Source: Paenalicyclobacillus mengziensis
GTDB taxonomy: Bacteria; Bacillota; Bacilli; Alicyclobacillales; Alicyclobacillaceae
DNA: 64,000 bases
Reading direction: 5' to 3'
NCBI RefSeq assembly: GCF_017298635.1
Contig: NZ_CP071182.1
Location: 3,944,001 to 4,008,000 of the forward strand
Below the pieces are notes generated by a model that saw only the letters and a program-made list of their open reading frames with translations, was not told where the DNA came from and did not search any database. Below, piece by piece: positions 44,882 to 53,861 of this stretch. A program made the position numbers and the translations under genes. The number at the start of each line of letters is the position of its first letter. Position 1 is the stretch's first letter.

Positions 44882-46198
44882 GTGACTGAGTCAGATCGTG
44901 AATTACTGGCCGTTGTGATAGGACACCAGATTCGCAAAGTTCGCGTTGAACGGGACATGTCCCAAGGTGAATTGGCAACCGGTATTGGGAGCCAATCCAT
45001 GATAAGTCTGTTCGAAAGCGGACGACAACTTCCCTATCCGGAAGTGTTGTGTCTCATCGCGGATCGCCTCCATGATGAATCACTACAGGAATACGCCCGA
45101 CAACTCGCTAAGGACGAACTGACATGGGACAGTGTCTCCATCGCAAACGAGGATGTTCTCCTAGACATCCTGCAAACCCACCGCGGGCGTTGGCATGACG
45201 TCCATCACCGTTTGGCTATCCGACTCTGTGAGTATTTTTATATGCGCAAAGAGACAAAAGTAGTCCAGCAAATCTGCCAGCTGTTGGTTGAACATACCGA
45301 AACAGGACATCCGAGTTACGCGCGCGCGTGTTTTTACAATGGCAGTACCGGACTACTCGACGCGGACAGCAAGCGTGCAGAACATTGGCTCAGACGCGCA
45401 GAAGAATACGCTGACACCCTTGATGACACGCTACTCGGAAGACTCTGGTACAATCTCGGCTACCTCTACACAACCATGGACGTTCAAGGTATCGCCGCCT
45501 GGCACGCAAACAGAGCCGTGGACCAGTTTTACAGGTTGCAGGACTTTCCACGCTACGCAAAATCTCTTGGGTTGCTCGGAGCCATTCAAGGCCGTATGGG
45601 GCGTCAAGAGGATGCTCGGAAGACTCTCGAACTTGCATACGAACTTTCCGTAAAATGGAATGCCGACTATCACGATCGCGCTCGGATAGAAGCTAGTTTG
45701 ACCGTCATCTACTATCTGCTGAATGATCTCGATGCAGCAATCCAGATGATAGACCGTGCAAAAAAATCTGCCGCTGAGGTTGGCGACGCCATTGCGGAAA
45801 CCATCGTGCATCAAGTCTTGTGTCTCGTCCTTCGTAAATTAGGACTAGGTGAAGATGCGCGAGCCGCGTTAAGGAAGTCCCTGTCGAGTGCGTACAACAC
45901 TGGAAACGTCCCCCTTATCGCCTATAGTGAGCTTTTGTCCATCGGGCATCAGGAGACAAAGCATGAGCAGTTAGAGGCAGCCATACGAGCGTTTAACGTA
46001 ACGCTGGAAACTCCGTCCCACATTGAACACGCGCTTGCCGCAGAATCTGCTGCGTGTCTCTATGAACAAATCGGTGAACAAGAAAATGTAAAAAAATATC
46101 AGCAGGCTGCATTATCAGGCTATCGACGCTACGTTGACCGCAACTCCATGTTCAGCCATCTCATCAAGCTCTTACCGATTGGCCATCATGAATCATAA
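44882..46198 (+). CDS. HTH-TPR transcriptional regulator, RRNPP-type quorum-sensing receptor candidate
   Basis: The 438-residue protein has an N-terminal Xre-type helix-turn-helix (about residues 14-70: HQIRKVRVERDMSQGELATG then SQSMISLFESGRQLP) and a C-terminal array of helical repeats, for example WYNLGYLYTTMDVQGIAAWH, SLGLLGAIQGRMGRQEDARK and AESAACLYEQIGEQENVKKY. This is the architecture of PlcR/NprR/Rap-like receptors that bind short peptides in the TPR groove and change DNA binding. GTG at 44882 follows GAGGTGAT. It is next to a secreted propeptide gene and downstream of a c-di-GMP riboswitch. Its target genes are unknown. Confidence 0.88.
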   Translation: MTESDRELLAVVIGHQIRKVRVERDMSQGELATGIGSQSMISLFESGRQLPYPEVLCLIADRLHDESLQEYARQLAKDELTWDSVSIANEDVLLDILQTHRGRWHDVHHRLAIRLCEYFYMRKETKVVQQICQLLVEHTETGHPSYARACFYNGSTGLLDADSKRAEHWLRRAEEYADTLDDTLLGRLWYNLGYLYTTMDVQGIAAWHANRAVDQFYRLQDFPRYAKSLGLLGAIQGRMGRQEDARKTLELAYELSVKWNADYHDRARIEASLTVIYYLLNDLDAAIQMIDRAKKSAAEVGDAIAETIVHQVLCLVLRKLGLGEDARAALRKSLSSAYNTGNVPLIAYSELLSIGHQETKHEQLEAAIRAFNVTLETPSHIEHALAAESAACLYEQIGEQENVKKYQQAALSGYRRYVDRNSMFSHLIKLLPIGHHES

Positions 46199-46240
46199 GT
46201 TAACATAACGACCCAAAAACACATCCCTCAACCGTAGATA

Positions 46241-46262
46241 AACCCTGTCATAACAGGGTTTA
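46241..46262. terminator. Stem-loop after the HTH-TPR regulator
   Basis: AAACCCTGT (46241-46249) and ACAGGGTTT (46254-46262) form a perfect 9-bp stem with loop CATA, about 40 bases after the stop. The T-tract is weak (ATTAG follows), so it may be only a partial terminator. Confidence 0.6.
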
Positions 46263-46306
46263 TTAGTGTCTACAACTGCATATTCATCATATTCAACCTG
46301 ACAGGA

Positions 46307-46480
46307 ATGGAATCTTTCAAGGCGAATTTTGAGTGCACGGGGAAAGGGGCAGCAAAAGCACGTCATGCCATCCGGATGGATGACGTGTCAAGGAACTGGC
46401 CACTCCAAAGTACCTGTCCCTTGTGTCTCTCTCGTGGGTTGGCACACCGAAAACGCGATTCGGATGGTCGGCCAATCAGA
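46307..46480 (+). promoter_or_regulatory. Structured leader before a small secreted-protein gene
   Basis: A strong hairpin lies at 46359-46387: CACGTCAT and ATGACGTG enclosing CCAT-CCGG-ATGG. Before it, GGAATG...TTTCAAGGCGAAT (46307-46330) resembles GGAATG...TTTCGAGGCGAAT at 44538-44560, just in front of the c-di-GMP aptamer. The GGGCAAACC and GGACGCAAAGCC blocks are absent, so this is not a recognisable GEMM aptamer. Identity unknown. Confidence 0.4.
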
Positions 46481-46508
46481 CTACAATGCGGAAGAGGAGG
46501 TCAATGAA

Positions 46509-46748
46509 TTGAAGTTTTCAAAACGTGCCGCTGTGTCCATAATGGTCTTGGCATCCTTAACGATGCAATACACTGAGATGATTCACCCTGCTGATGCTGT
46601 GCTTCAGTCTGAGGCAGCGTCGAACGGAACAGGGCTTGCGAAACTTGATGAGATCTTGCTCATGATGCCGCTATGGAGAGACGTCAGTTTCCGTTTCACC
46701 GTTGACATTCAACCACATGCCGGCGTATCAAAGACACCGTCACCATAG
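46509..46748 (+). CDS. Small secreted protein, 79 residues, unknown
   Basis: A TTG start is preceded by GAGGAGG at an ideal eight bases. The product starts MKFSKRAAVSIMVLASLTMQ, a plausible signal peptide, and continues as a short soluble segment ending in AGVSKTPSP. No family is recognised. It lies 310 bases downstream of the HTH-TPR regulator on the same strand and behind a structured leader. It may be a second processed peptide precursor or a small exported effector; neither is shown by the sequence. Confidence 0.6.
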   Translation: MKFSKRAAVSIMVLASLTMQYTEMIHPADAVLQSEAASNGTGLAKLDEILLMMPLWRDVSFRFTVDIQPHAGVSKTPSP

Positions 46749-46956
46749 ATGAACCCACACAGATGCAACAATCGACACAATCAACCAGGCAGTGGAGGTC
46801 ATGCCCGTCTCCACTGCCTCCTTATTTGCAGTCGAACTCGAACATGGATTTCTAGATTTCGGACATCATAAAATACGGTCAACGGCATGTAGTCATCTGC
46901 AGTGTAACGAAACATATTGGATCATCCATGAGGTATAGGAGAGATACGACATTCAC

Positions 46957-47439
46957 ATGCAACTTCCCATTTGTGCTCTGTTCGCGTGGTTTACCATCGC
47001 CTTGTTTTGTCTGATACCCAAGCGACTCGCCGTATTCGACTTGGTTTTCATGTACATGGTGACCCTCATCATGACCACGATTGTGTTCACTCTGTTCGAT
47101 TTAAACCTGCATACAGTAATCATACCAAGGACAGTGACAACCTCCTTTGCCGTCATCATGTGCCGACTTGTCACCATTCCACTGCTGATTATGATGGCTG
47201 TAAACGCACTTCTGTCAGTTGTCCACAAGAAAGCTCGCTTTGCGGCTGCGATTGTCATCTGGTTGGCGGTTGTCGTCTTTGATTGGATGCTTAACCTGCT
47301 GCACGTCATCGTCTATCAGAAATCACTCATGTGGCACGTTGTCAGTACCCTTTGCGTATATTTCGCATTTATCACTGCTACGTACTGGTTAACACGGATT
47401 TACATGCGGATGGATAGGAGCAATCTATGGCAGACTTGA
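46957..47439 (+). CDS. Membrane protein, CBO0543-like
   Basis: The 160-residue protein has four to five membrane helices (LFAWFTIALFCLIP, LVFMYMVTLIMTTIVFTLF, MAVNALLSVV, AAAIVIWLAVVVFDWMLNLL and a last one). Arrangement and size resemble the CBO0543-type family of small Bacillales membrane proteins of unknown function. It overlaps the next, similar-type gene by 13 bases, so the two are co-translated and may form a complex. The ribosome binding site is weak and distant. Confidence 0.75.
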   Translation: MQLPICALFAWFTIALFCLIPKRLAVFDLVFMYMVTLIMTTIVFTLFDLNLHTVIIPRTVTTSFAVIMCRLVTIPLLIMMAVNALLSVVHKKARFAAAIVIWLAVVVFDWMLNLLHVIVYQKSLMWHVVSTLCVYFAFITATYWLTRIYMRMDRSNLWQT

Positions 47440-47966
47440 CGCCGATTCTCATTTATGACAACCGTTTTAATGCGAACGAGTGGTTCGTGCTCAGCGGCCT
47501 TTGTGTCGGTATTTTCTTTACGTACGTCCTGCCGCGTCGATTCACAACAAGGCTTTCCATTCTTTATTTTATGCTCGGTGTTAGTTTTGGGACCGCTTTT
47601 GATCTGACGCTTGGTACCATCCCTGTCAGTTACTACGATATCGGAGATGCGTCAAATTATCAGTTGTTCGACATCATATCCCTGTTCATGTACGGGCCTT
47701 TCAGTTATCTCTTTTTCTACCTGTACGACCTTTTAAAGGTGCAAGTAAAGTTCAGCCCGATATACATTTTGGTGTGGTCATTTGTGGCTCTTGTCCTGGA
47801 GTTGGTCGGTGTGCTTGTCGGCGAGTTTCACTATCAGCACGGATACGGATGGCAGATTTCACTGCTCATTTACTTGACTGTGCTGTCTCTCTGGGTCTTG
47901 TTTCATTATCTGATGAAATCCGCAGAATCCCCCAGCCGCTCGCGTGCCTCGGGGTCAAATCGATGA
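47427..47966 (+). CDS. Membrane protein, CBO0543-like
   Basis: The 179-residue protein has five to six membrane helices, opening with NEWFVLSGLCVGIFFTYVLP and including MYGPFSYLFFYLYDLLKV and the ELVGVLVGEFHYQHGYGW region that recalls CBO0543-family proteins. The function of the family is unknown. It is coupled to the preceding gene by a 13-base overlap and its end overlaps the convergent glycosyltransferase by 12 bases. Confidence 0.78.
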   Translation: MADLTPILIYDNRFNANEWFVLSGLCVGIFFTYVLPRRFTTRLSILYFMLGVSFGTAFDLTLGTIPVSYYDIGDASNYQLFDIISLFMYGPFSYLFFYLYDLLKVQVKFSPIYILVWSFVALVLELVGVLVGEFHYQHGYGWQISLLIYLTVLSLWVLFHYLMKSAESPSRSRASGSNR

Positions 47967-49130
47967 AAACAGTTCGTCTTCAGTATCAATAAGGCTTAAG
48001 ACTGCTTCCATTCGAAGCCCCCACGTATGACCAAGCGCATAGCTCTGTCGAGCCGCTTTCATCGATGGTAACCTACCCTCTGCTTCGTTTAGCGCAGCCA
48101 ACAAAGCATCTGCCGGTGTCTGGCCGGAAGAAGACGTATATATCAATTTCCGGGCATCGCCAGGCAGCGGTACTCCAGTCATCACTATCGGTCTTCCGGT
48201 GGCAAGGTACTCGTACAGTTTCAACGGGTTTGATGATTGGCTCGCGGAAGATGGAATCCGTGGCAAAAACAATACGTCCATGGCCCGCAGATAGCCCGGC
48301 AGTTCGTCGTAATCAATTGCACCCAGATAATGCACGTTTGGCAGCTCACGAACCTTGCAGAGTGCCTCCCGCTGACCCGAAGCGTGTAGGTATCCTTCTT
48401 TGCCCATTAAGAAGAAGTGGGTATCGGTGTACGTTTGCGCGAGACTGTTTATGGTTTCAAAATCAATCCAGTGATTGAGTGTGCCTGCAAAACCGATGCG
48501 ACGAGGGTAGGGGCTAATTTCAGCCGGAACACTTTCTTCAGCCATCATAAATCGTTTCGCATCGACGCCGTTTGGCAAAACATGTACCGTAACATGGAGC
48601 AACTGCTCCATTTTTTCTTTCAGACACGGAGAAACAGCGAGCACAGCCGTCGACATGTCGGCGATGTGCTGCCAAGATTCGTGGACTCGCCTTTCATCCC
48701 AATGGTACGGAAATGAAAGAACATCGTCCACGCAATCAAAAATCAAATGTTTCGGACGGAGTTGACCAAAGAGTTGATGATAAAAGGGCGTCCAATTGGT
48801 TACGTAGACAAGCGTTGTATCTCGCCAATCGGCCCCCCACAAGCGCTTCAGCGTGCGTTTCAAATTTCGAACCCGAAATCGAGAGAACACATTTCCAATG
48901 TCGATTTTAGAAGGTATGGGTAAAGGAGGTGTCAACACGTTCCAAGTGCCGGTCTTACTCAACGTCCAACCCGCTATCTTTCCGTCCACATGTTTCCACG
49001 CAGAGAACGGCTTCGGGGGACACACATAACATACATCTCCTTCAAAGGCACTCGTCATTAACCGCGATGTATCCTGAAATCCTGTTGTAGACACATCGGA
49101 CATTCCGAATGCTAACCAGTGTTTTATCAT
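47955..49130 (-). CDS. Glycosyltransferase family 1 protein, TuaH-like
   Basis: The 391-residue protein has a GT-B fold: an N-terminal domain with LVYVTNWTPFYHQLF and FDCVDDVLSFPYHW, a linker with VSPCLKEKM and VLPNGVDAKRF, and the C-terminal donor-binding part with IGFAGTLNHWIDFETI, VHYLGAIDYDELPGYL and NPLKLYEYLATGRPIV. TuaH-type enzymes add sugars in teichuronic acid synthesis; here the acceptor is unknown because no other cell-wall polymer genes are adjacent. Confidence 0.88.
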   Translation of the reverse strand: MIKHWLAFGMSDVSTTGFQDTSRLMTSAFEGDVCYVCPPKPFSAWKHVDGKIAGWTLSKTGTWNVLTPPLPIPSKIDIGNVFSRFRVRNLKRTLKRLWGADWRDTTLVYVTNWTPFYHQLFGQLRPKHLIFDCVDDVLSFPYHWDERRVHESWQHIADMSTAVLAVSPCLKEKMEQLLHVTVHVLPNGVDAKRFMMAEESVPAEISPYPRRIGFAGTLNHWIDFETINSLAQTYTDTHFFLMGKEGYLHASGQREALCKVRELPNVHYLGAIDYDELPGYLRAMDVLFLPRIPSSASQSSNPLKLYEYLATGRPIVMTGVPLPGDARKLIYTSSSGQTPADALLAALNEAEGRLPSMKAARQSYALGHTWGLRMEAVLSLIDTEDELFSSI

Positions 49131-49324
49131 GTTGTCCTCCCTGACATTTCAGAGCCATATGTTGTATCCTGTCATCAGAATTCGAGACAGACCAAGCACT
49201 TTTGAGGATAAAATGGCCGATTTGCGGGACTTGTAATCACAGTCTAATCTGCGGTTAATCTTTCTGATAAACTGAAGATGCAAATCAGAGCCAACATTAC
49301 ACAAGACGAAGGGCGTTTGACCAC

Positions 49325-50881
49325 TTGAGTATTTTAACCGTCAGGAACTTAACTCACGGCTTTGGCGACAGAGCCATCTTTAAGAATGTTTCCTTTCGCA
49401 TGTTAAGGGGCGAGCATATTGGCCTCGTAGGGGCAAATGGAGAAGGCAAATCCACATTCATGAACATCATTACAGGTAAATTGGCGCCAGATGACGGCCA
49501 GGTTGAATGGGCAAAAAATGTCCGCGTCGGATACCTGGACCAACACGCGGTTCTCACACGCGGACAGACCATCCGCGACGTGCTGCGAAGTGCTTTCCAG
49601 TACTTGTTCGACCTAGAAGCGGACATGAATCAAATGTACGAAAACATGGGGGATGCAACCGAGGAAGAACTGGAAGTGCTGTTAGAGGAAGTTGGCGCCA
49701 TTCAGGAGCTGCTCACCCACCAGGATTTTTACATCATTGACGCCAAGGTGGAAGAATTGGCGCGCGGACTTGGACTTACCGAGATCGGCCTTGACCGAGA
49801 TGTCGACGACTTAAGCGGTGGTCAACGAACGAAGGTGTTGCTGGCAAAGGTACTGTTACAAAAACCGGATATACTTCTTCTTGACGAGCCGACCAACTAT
49901 CTCGACGAACAGCACATTGTCTGGCTGAAACGGTACTTGCAAGACTACGAGAACGCGTTTGTACTCATCTCTCACGATGTTTCTTTCATAAACAGCGTCA
50001 TCAACCTGATTTACCACATGGAAAATCAAGAACTGAATCGCTATGTTGGCGACTACAATAATTTCCTTCAGGTGTACGAGGTGAAAAAACAGCAACTCGA
50101 GTCCGCTTATAAGAGGCAGCAGCAGGAGATTGCAGAGCTCAAGGACTTTGTCGCGCGAAACAAAGCCCGAGTCTCTACTAGAAACATGGCTATGTCACGG
50201 CAGAAGAAATTGGACAGCATGGATGTCATCGAATTGGTGAAGGAAAAGCCGAAGCCACAGTTTCATTTCCTCGAGTCCCGCACGCCGGGCAAAACGATTT
50301 TTGACACGCGTGATTTGGTCATCGGGTACGATACACCGTTGTCCAGTCCTCTGAACCTAAAGATGGAGAAGGGACAAAAGGTTGCAGTCGTTGGGGCAAA
50401 CGGCATCGGAAAAACGACATTGTTCCGGAGTCTGCTTGGAGAGTTAGCTGCTCTCTCAGGATCGGTACGCCTTGGTGATTATGTTAAAATTGGTTACTTC
50501 GCGCAAGAGTCAAAACATATCCCAGACAGAACTTGCATTGAAGAGGTCTGGCAGGACTTTCCTCACATGGGGCAGGCAGAGGTGAGGGCTGCCCTGGCCA
50601 AATGCGGACTCACAACCAAGCACATTGAGAGTAGAGTCGAGGTGCTAAGCGGCGGCGAAAAGGCGAAAGTTCGCTTATGCAAGCTGATGAACAAGCCGTC
50701 TAATGTACTTGTCCTTGACGAACCGACAAATCACCTCGACGTAGATGCAAAAGAAGAACTCAAACGAGCGTTGATTGCCTACCGCGGCAGCATTCTCATG
50801 ATTTCGCATGAGCCTGAGTTCTACAGTAGCATTGCGACCGATGTATGGAATGCGGAATCCTGGACTACGAAGGTCCTGTGA
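49325..50881 (+). CDS. ABC-F family ATPase (YkpA/YbiT-like)
   Basis: The 518-residue soluble protein has two ATPase domains joined by a charged linker and no membrane domain. Walker A motifs are VGANGEGKSTF and VGANGIGKTTL, signature motifs LSGGQRTKVLLAK and LSGGEKAKVRLCK, and Walker B stretches LLLDEPTNYLD and LVLDEPTNHLD. ABC-F proteins bind the ribosomal E site to rescue stalled translation or protect it from antibiotics; the short linker and overall similarity suggest the housekeeping YkpA/YbiT branch rather than a resistance type. The TTG start is the only suitable one. Confidence 0.93.
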   Translation: MSILTVRNLTHGFGDRAIFKNVSFRMLRGEHIGLVGANGEGKSTFMNIITGKLAPDDGQVEWAKNVRVGYLDQHAVLTRGQTIRDVLRSAFQYLFDLEADMNQMYENMGDATEEELEVLLEEVGAIQELLTHQDFYIIDAKVEELARGLGLTEIGLDRDVDDLSGGQRTKVLLAKVLLQKPDILLLDEPTNYLDEQHIVWLKRYLQDYENAFVLISHDVSFINSVINLIYHMENQELNRYVGDYNNFLQVYEVKKQQLESAYKRQQQEIAELKDFVARNKARVSTRNMAMSRQKKLDSMDVIELVKEKPKPQFHFLESRTPGKTIFDTRDLVIGYDTPLSSPLNLKMEKGQKVAVVGANGIGKTTLFRSLLGELAALSGSVRLGDYVKIGYFAQESKHIPDRTCIEEVWQDFPHMGQAEVRAALAKCGLTTKHIESRVEVLSGGEKAKVRLCKLMNKPSNVLVLDEPTNHLDVDAKEELKRALIAYRGSILMISHEPEFYSSIATDVWNAESWTTKVL

Positions 50882-50907
50882 ACCTAAACCTAAGTGCCTA
50901 CTTCACT

Positions 50908-51111
50908 TCACTTGCCCACGATTCGTTGCACGCGGCCAATCTGGCCGTCCTGCAATCGAACTTTGATGCCTCGTGGGTGAGTGGCGGAATTGGTAAGTAT
51001 GTCCTTGACAATACCGCGCGTCAATTTCCCTGTAGGTTGATCCTTCTTCAGTACAATGTCAACTTCTAACCCCGGATGAATGTTGCTGCGATTCTGGCCA
51101 CTATTCGTCAT
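50908..51111 (-). CDS. YwbE family protein
   Basis: The 67-residue basic protein closely follows the YwbE/DUF2196 pattern: NRSNIHPGLEVDIVLKKDQ, TGKLTRGIVKDILTNS and HPRGIKVRLQDGQIGRVQRI. The function of this family is unknown; it is small, conserved in Bacillales and often single-gene. It converges on the ABC-F gene with 26 bases between the ends. Confidence 0.93.
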   Translation of the reverse strand: MTNSGQNRSNIHPGLEVDIVLKKDQPTGKLTRGIVKDILTNSATHPRGIKVRLQDGQIGRVQRIVGK

Positions 51112-51210
51112 AACTCCGTTATCAACTCCTGTTTCCCGGCAAAACGATAACCGAACACCATACGATGAGGCCTTGAATTATGCTTATATCATAACTCAAT
51201 CCGAGACGCC

Positions 51211-51918
51211 TTATGATAACTCAGCCCAAGGCTGAGAATCCGAAATTACTGTTCGGCCGGTCTGAATAGCCTCATCTATCAACAACGCTAGGTATTGGTC
51301 CTGCGAGGCCTCGCGCAGGTCGTAAAAACTGGCTCCACCGCGAACATACTCCGCCATGTTCGTCAGGCATGTAGCGACAGCGATTTCATCGTCGTAAAGT
51401 CTGGCTCCGGGAAATGGATTTTGGTAGACCCACTTGTCTCCTAACATAATGCCGCTCGTAAAGTAGCCTTCCACATTTTCTTCTTCCCCGCGATTAATGC
51501 GGCGAAACTTGAGGTGCTGGGGCGTAGCGTAATCCGCGAGGAGATTCGCGTAGTGGTCATGTATTTCACCGCGTTCACCACGAATTGAGACATGCGAGGA
51601 ACGGATCCATGAACGATGTTGGTCTTTGGCAAAGTCGTAAATCCCGAGACTTCCTCCCTCAAACTCAATCCATGCGATGTCCCGTCTATTGGTGATGACA
51701 GATTCACAAGTTGGCGCTCCCCCACGTGTGGGACCCGCGACAATTGGGGACTCGAAGCTCATCGTGCGAATTGTGGCATTTCGAAACCCGACGCCTAAAA
51801 ACCTTCGAATCAAACTCACCCCGTGATAGCCATGCGAGACGGAAACACTTGCCTGGGTGACAGACGTAGGAAGGCTTGCGTCCGAAAACCATCCCCGATA
51901 ATTGCGAACGATGTACAT
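51211..51918 (-). pseudogene. Gfo/Idh/MocA oxidoreductase, N-terminal domain missing
   Basis: The 235-residue frame corresponds to the C-terminal half of a Gfo/Idh/MocA-type oxidoreductase. It begins at ELYIVRNYRGWFSD-like sequence, which normally lies mid-protein, and contains AWIEFEGGSLGIYDF, the substrate-sensing beta-sheet region, and YVRGGASFYDLREASQDQYL near the end. The Rossmann NAD domain and the EKP catalytic-lysine motif are absent, and an in-frame stop (TGA) lies just upstream. About 140 residues have been lost, so the protein is unlikely to be active. Confidence 0.75.
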
Positions 51919-52050
51919 CTCATAAAGTCACCTGCCTAAATTCGAATAAGTAAAGCTTCTCTTCTGTTTCCGTAATTCCTGGCAAGTCGAAAATAGATGA
52001 AACGGACCATCCCGGTAAATCGTGAAATACCTAAATTCAGATACCCTGCT

Positions 52051-52359
52051 TCATCCCCCGACTCCGTTTTTCAGAGAAGGGTCATAGATCTCAAAGATTT
52101 CATATGAAGGCGCCCACTGGTATTCAAATGACATGAGTTTCTGACTCAGAGGATATGTTACACGTAAGGCTGCGATAAGGTGTTCTCTTGTGTCCCAGAG
52201 ACTAAACGAGCAATATTCCCCAGCTTCGTAATTCGCGCCAAAAAAATTTGTTTGAAAACCTGGCAGTTCACGCATGAGCGGATCAAAAAAGTCTGCAAGG
52301 CGCTGGGCTGTCTCACGAGTATCCGGTCCCAAGACCACCTTTAAAAGACAGGCGTACAT
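52051..52359 (-). CDS. Antibiotic biosynthesis monooxygenase-like (ABM fold) protein
   Basis: The 102-residue protein fits the dimeric alpha+beta-barrel ABM pattern: a first strand MYACLLKVVLG, a helix RLADFFDPLMRELPGFQTNF, strand YCSFSLWDTREHLIAAL and a final helix/strand. Such proteins range from monooxygenases to haem-degrading enzymes and many have no known reaction. It stands alone between the oxidoreductase remnant and the aminotransferase, read leftwards. Confidence 0.65.
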   Translation of the reverse strand: MYACLLKVVLGPDTRETAQRLADFFDPLMRELPGFQTNFFGANYEAGEYCSFSLWDTREHLIAALRVTYPLSQKLMSFEYQWAPSYEIFEIYDPSLKNGVGG

Positions 52360-52588
52360 CCGACCACACCCTTTCAGCTCTTGTACGTTCCATCATTGTC
52401 AAAAAACACACGATTCACACATTTTCAAAGCAAAGGGTGTGTGTTTGCCTTGAATGCTCACAGTCAAAGAAAGCATCAACAGACAAAGGGGGCGTCACGA
52501 ATGACCGTGAAGTCCCCTCATAGACGTCCCGACGAATTGTTGCTGTCTCCCCGTAAACCACAGAGTATTTGCGGCTTGAGAATGCCCG

Positions 52589-53776
52589 TTAACAGTACTC
52601 CTTGAGGATTGTCCCGAGCGCTGCCACGCCCTTGATGATATTCTCCTTAGAAGCTCCCGAATAATTCATCCGGCAATGATTGACCTCTTCATCCACCGGG
52701 AAAAATGTTGAACCTGGTACATAAGCCACTTTCGCTTCCGGCAGCAATCTATCACGCATTAATGTCGTCGCATCGACATGCTGTGGAAAGGTCAGCCAGG
52801 TAAACAGTCCGCCCTCAGGGTTCGTATAGCTCACCGTTGAAGGGAGATATTGTCGGACGGCTTCTATCATCGTTTCTTTCTTCTCTTTGTACAGTACTCG
52901 AATCGATTGAATATGTTCGTCCATATTGTATTTTTCCATAAACTTATCTGCCAAGTACATGTTTAGCGTGCTGTTTTGGGTATCTGCAGCCATTTTGAGC
53001 AAACAGAGCTTAGTCGCTATCTCCGTCTCGGCGACGACCCAGCCCAACCGCAGGCCTGGGGATAGAATTTTAGAAAAGCTTCCGAGGTGAATGACGCGCC
53101 CTTCTGTATCAAAACTCTTAATCGGGGAAATCAGTTCTCCCTGAAATCGAATCTCTCTGTAAGGGCTGTCCTCGAGTATCATCACATCGTATTGATTCGC
53201 TAACTCTACCAACCGCTGCCGACGTTCCAAGCTCATGGTCACACCGGTGGGATTCTGAAATTCAGGTACCGTGTAGATAAACTTTACTCTGGCATTTGTT
53301 CTCAATATTTCTTCCAAAGCATCCATGTCCATACCATGTTCATCCATGGGCACAGTCTTATAGACCGGCTCGTATGGATTAAAAGCAATCAGCGCACCCA
53401 TGAAAGTAGGGCTCTCTGTGACAATGACGTCGCCCTCATTGATAAACATTTTCGCGACTAAGTCTAAGCCTTGCTGTCCGCCCTGAATAATAAATAGATT
53501 GTCTAAATCACAAGAAATCCCGCTCTGTTTCATGCGCAAGACAAGCTTTTCTCGCAGTGACAACAGACCCTCCGGGGTCGAATACTGGAGAGCCCGCGGC
53601 CCGCTCTGGCTCATCACGTCTGCGAACACTGAACTGAGTTTATCCACAGGAAATACTTCTGGTGCGGGATAGCCACCGCCAAATGAAATAATATCCGGCT
53701 GAGCACCTAACATCAGCAGTTCCCCGACCGCGGATGGTCTCACTTTCTCCATTCGATTTGCATATGCCTTGTTCAT
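52589..53776 (-). CDS. PLP-dependent aminotransferase, class I/II (2-aminoadipate type)
   Basis: The 395-residue enzyme belongs to the LysN/AlaA-like group related to MocR regulators but without their DNA-binding domain. It has the opening PDIISFGGGYPAPEVFP, GGQQGLDLVAKMF for PLP phosphate contact, PEFQNPTGVTMS, LEDSPYREIRF, the PLP lysine in HLGSFSKILSPGLRLGWV and CRMNYSG near the end with the carboxylate-binding arginine. It transfers amino groups between an amino acid and a keto acid; the specific substrate is uncertain. Confidence 0.93.
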   Translation of the reverse strand: MNKAYANRMEKVRPSAVGELLMLGAQPDIISFGGGYPAPEVFPVDKLSSVFADVMSQSGPRALQYSTPEGLLSLREKLVLRMKQSGISCDLDNLFIIQGGQQGLDLVAKMFINEGDVIVTESPTFMGALIAFNPYEPVYKTVPMDEHGMDMDALEEILRTNARVKFIYTVPEFQNPTGVTMSLERRQRLVELANQYDVMILEDSPYREIRFQGELISPIKSFDTEGRVIHLGSFSKILSPGLRLGWVVAETEIATKLCLLKMAADTQNSTLNMYLADKFMEKYNMDEHIQSIRVLYKEKKETMIEAVRQYLPSTVSYTNPEGGLFTWLTFPQHVDATTLMRDRLLPEAKVAYVPGSTFFPVDEEVNHCRMNYSGASKENIIKGVAALGTILKEYC

Positions 53777-53861
53777 CTAGCGACCTCCAACTCAATATTT
53801 CATCAATAATAAAACAAAAAATTCATGTCCGTAAATGTATATCCGCAATGTTTCATATTTT

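Noticed and set aside
46341..46410. Second c-di-GMP-I riboswitch
   Set aside because: Only the upstream flank resembles the first; the GGGCAAACC and GGACGCAAAGCC core blocks are missing.
46395..46435. REP-like or transposon-end motif (GTACCTGTCCCTT)
   Set aside because: A single occurrence without a partner inverted repeat or transposase is not enough to support a mobile element.
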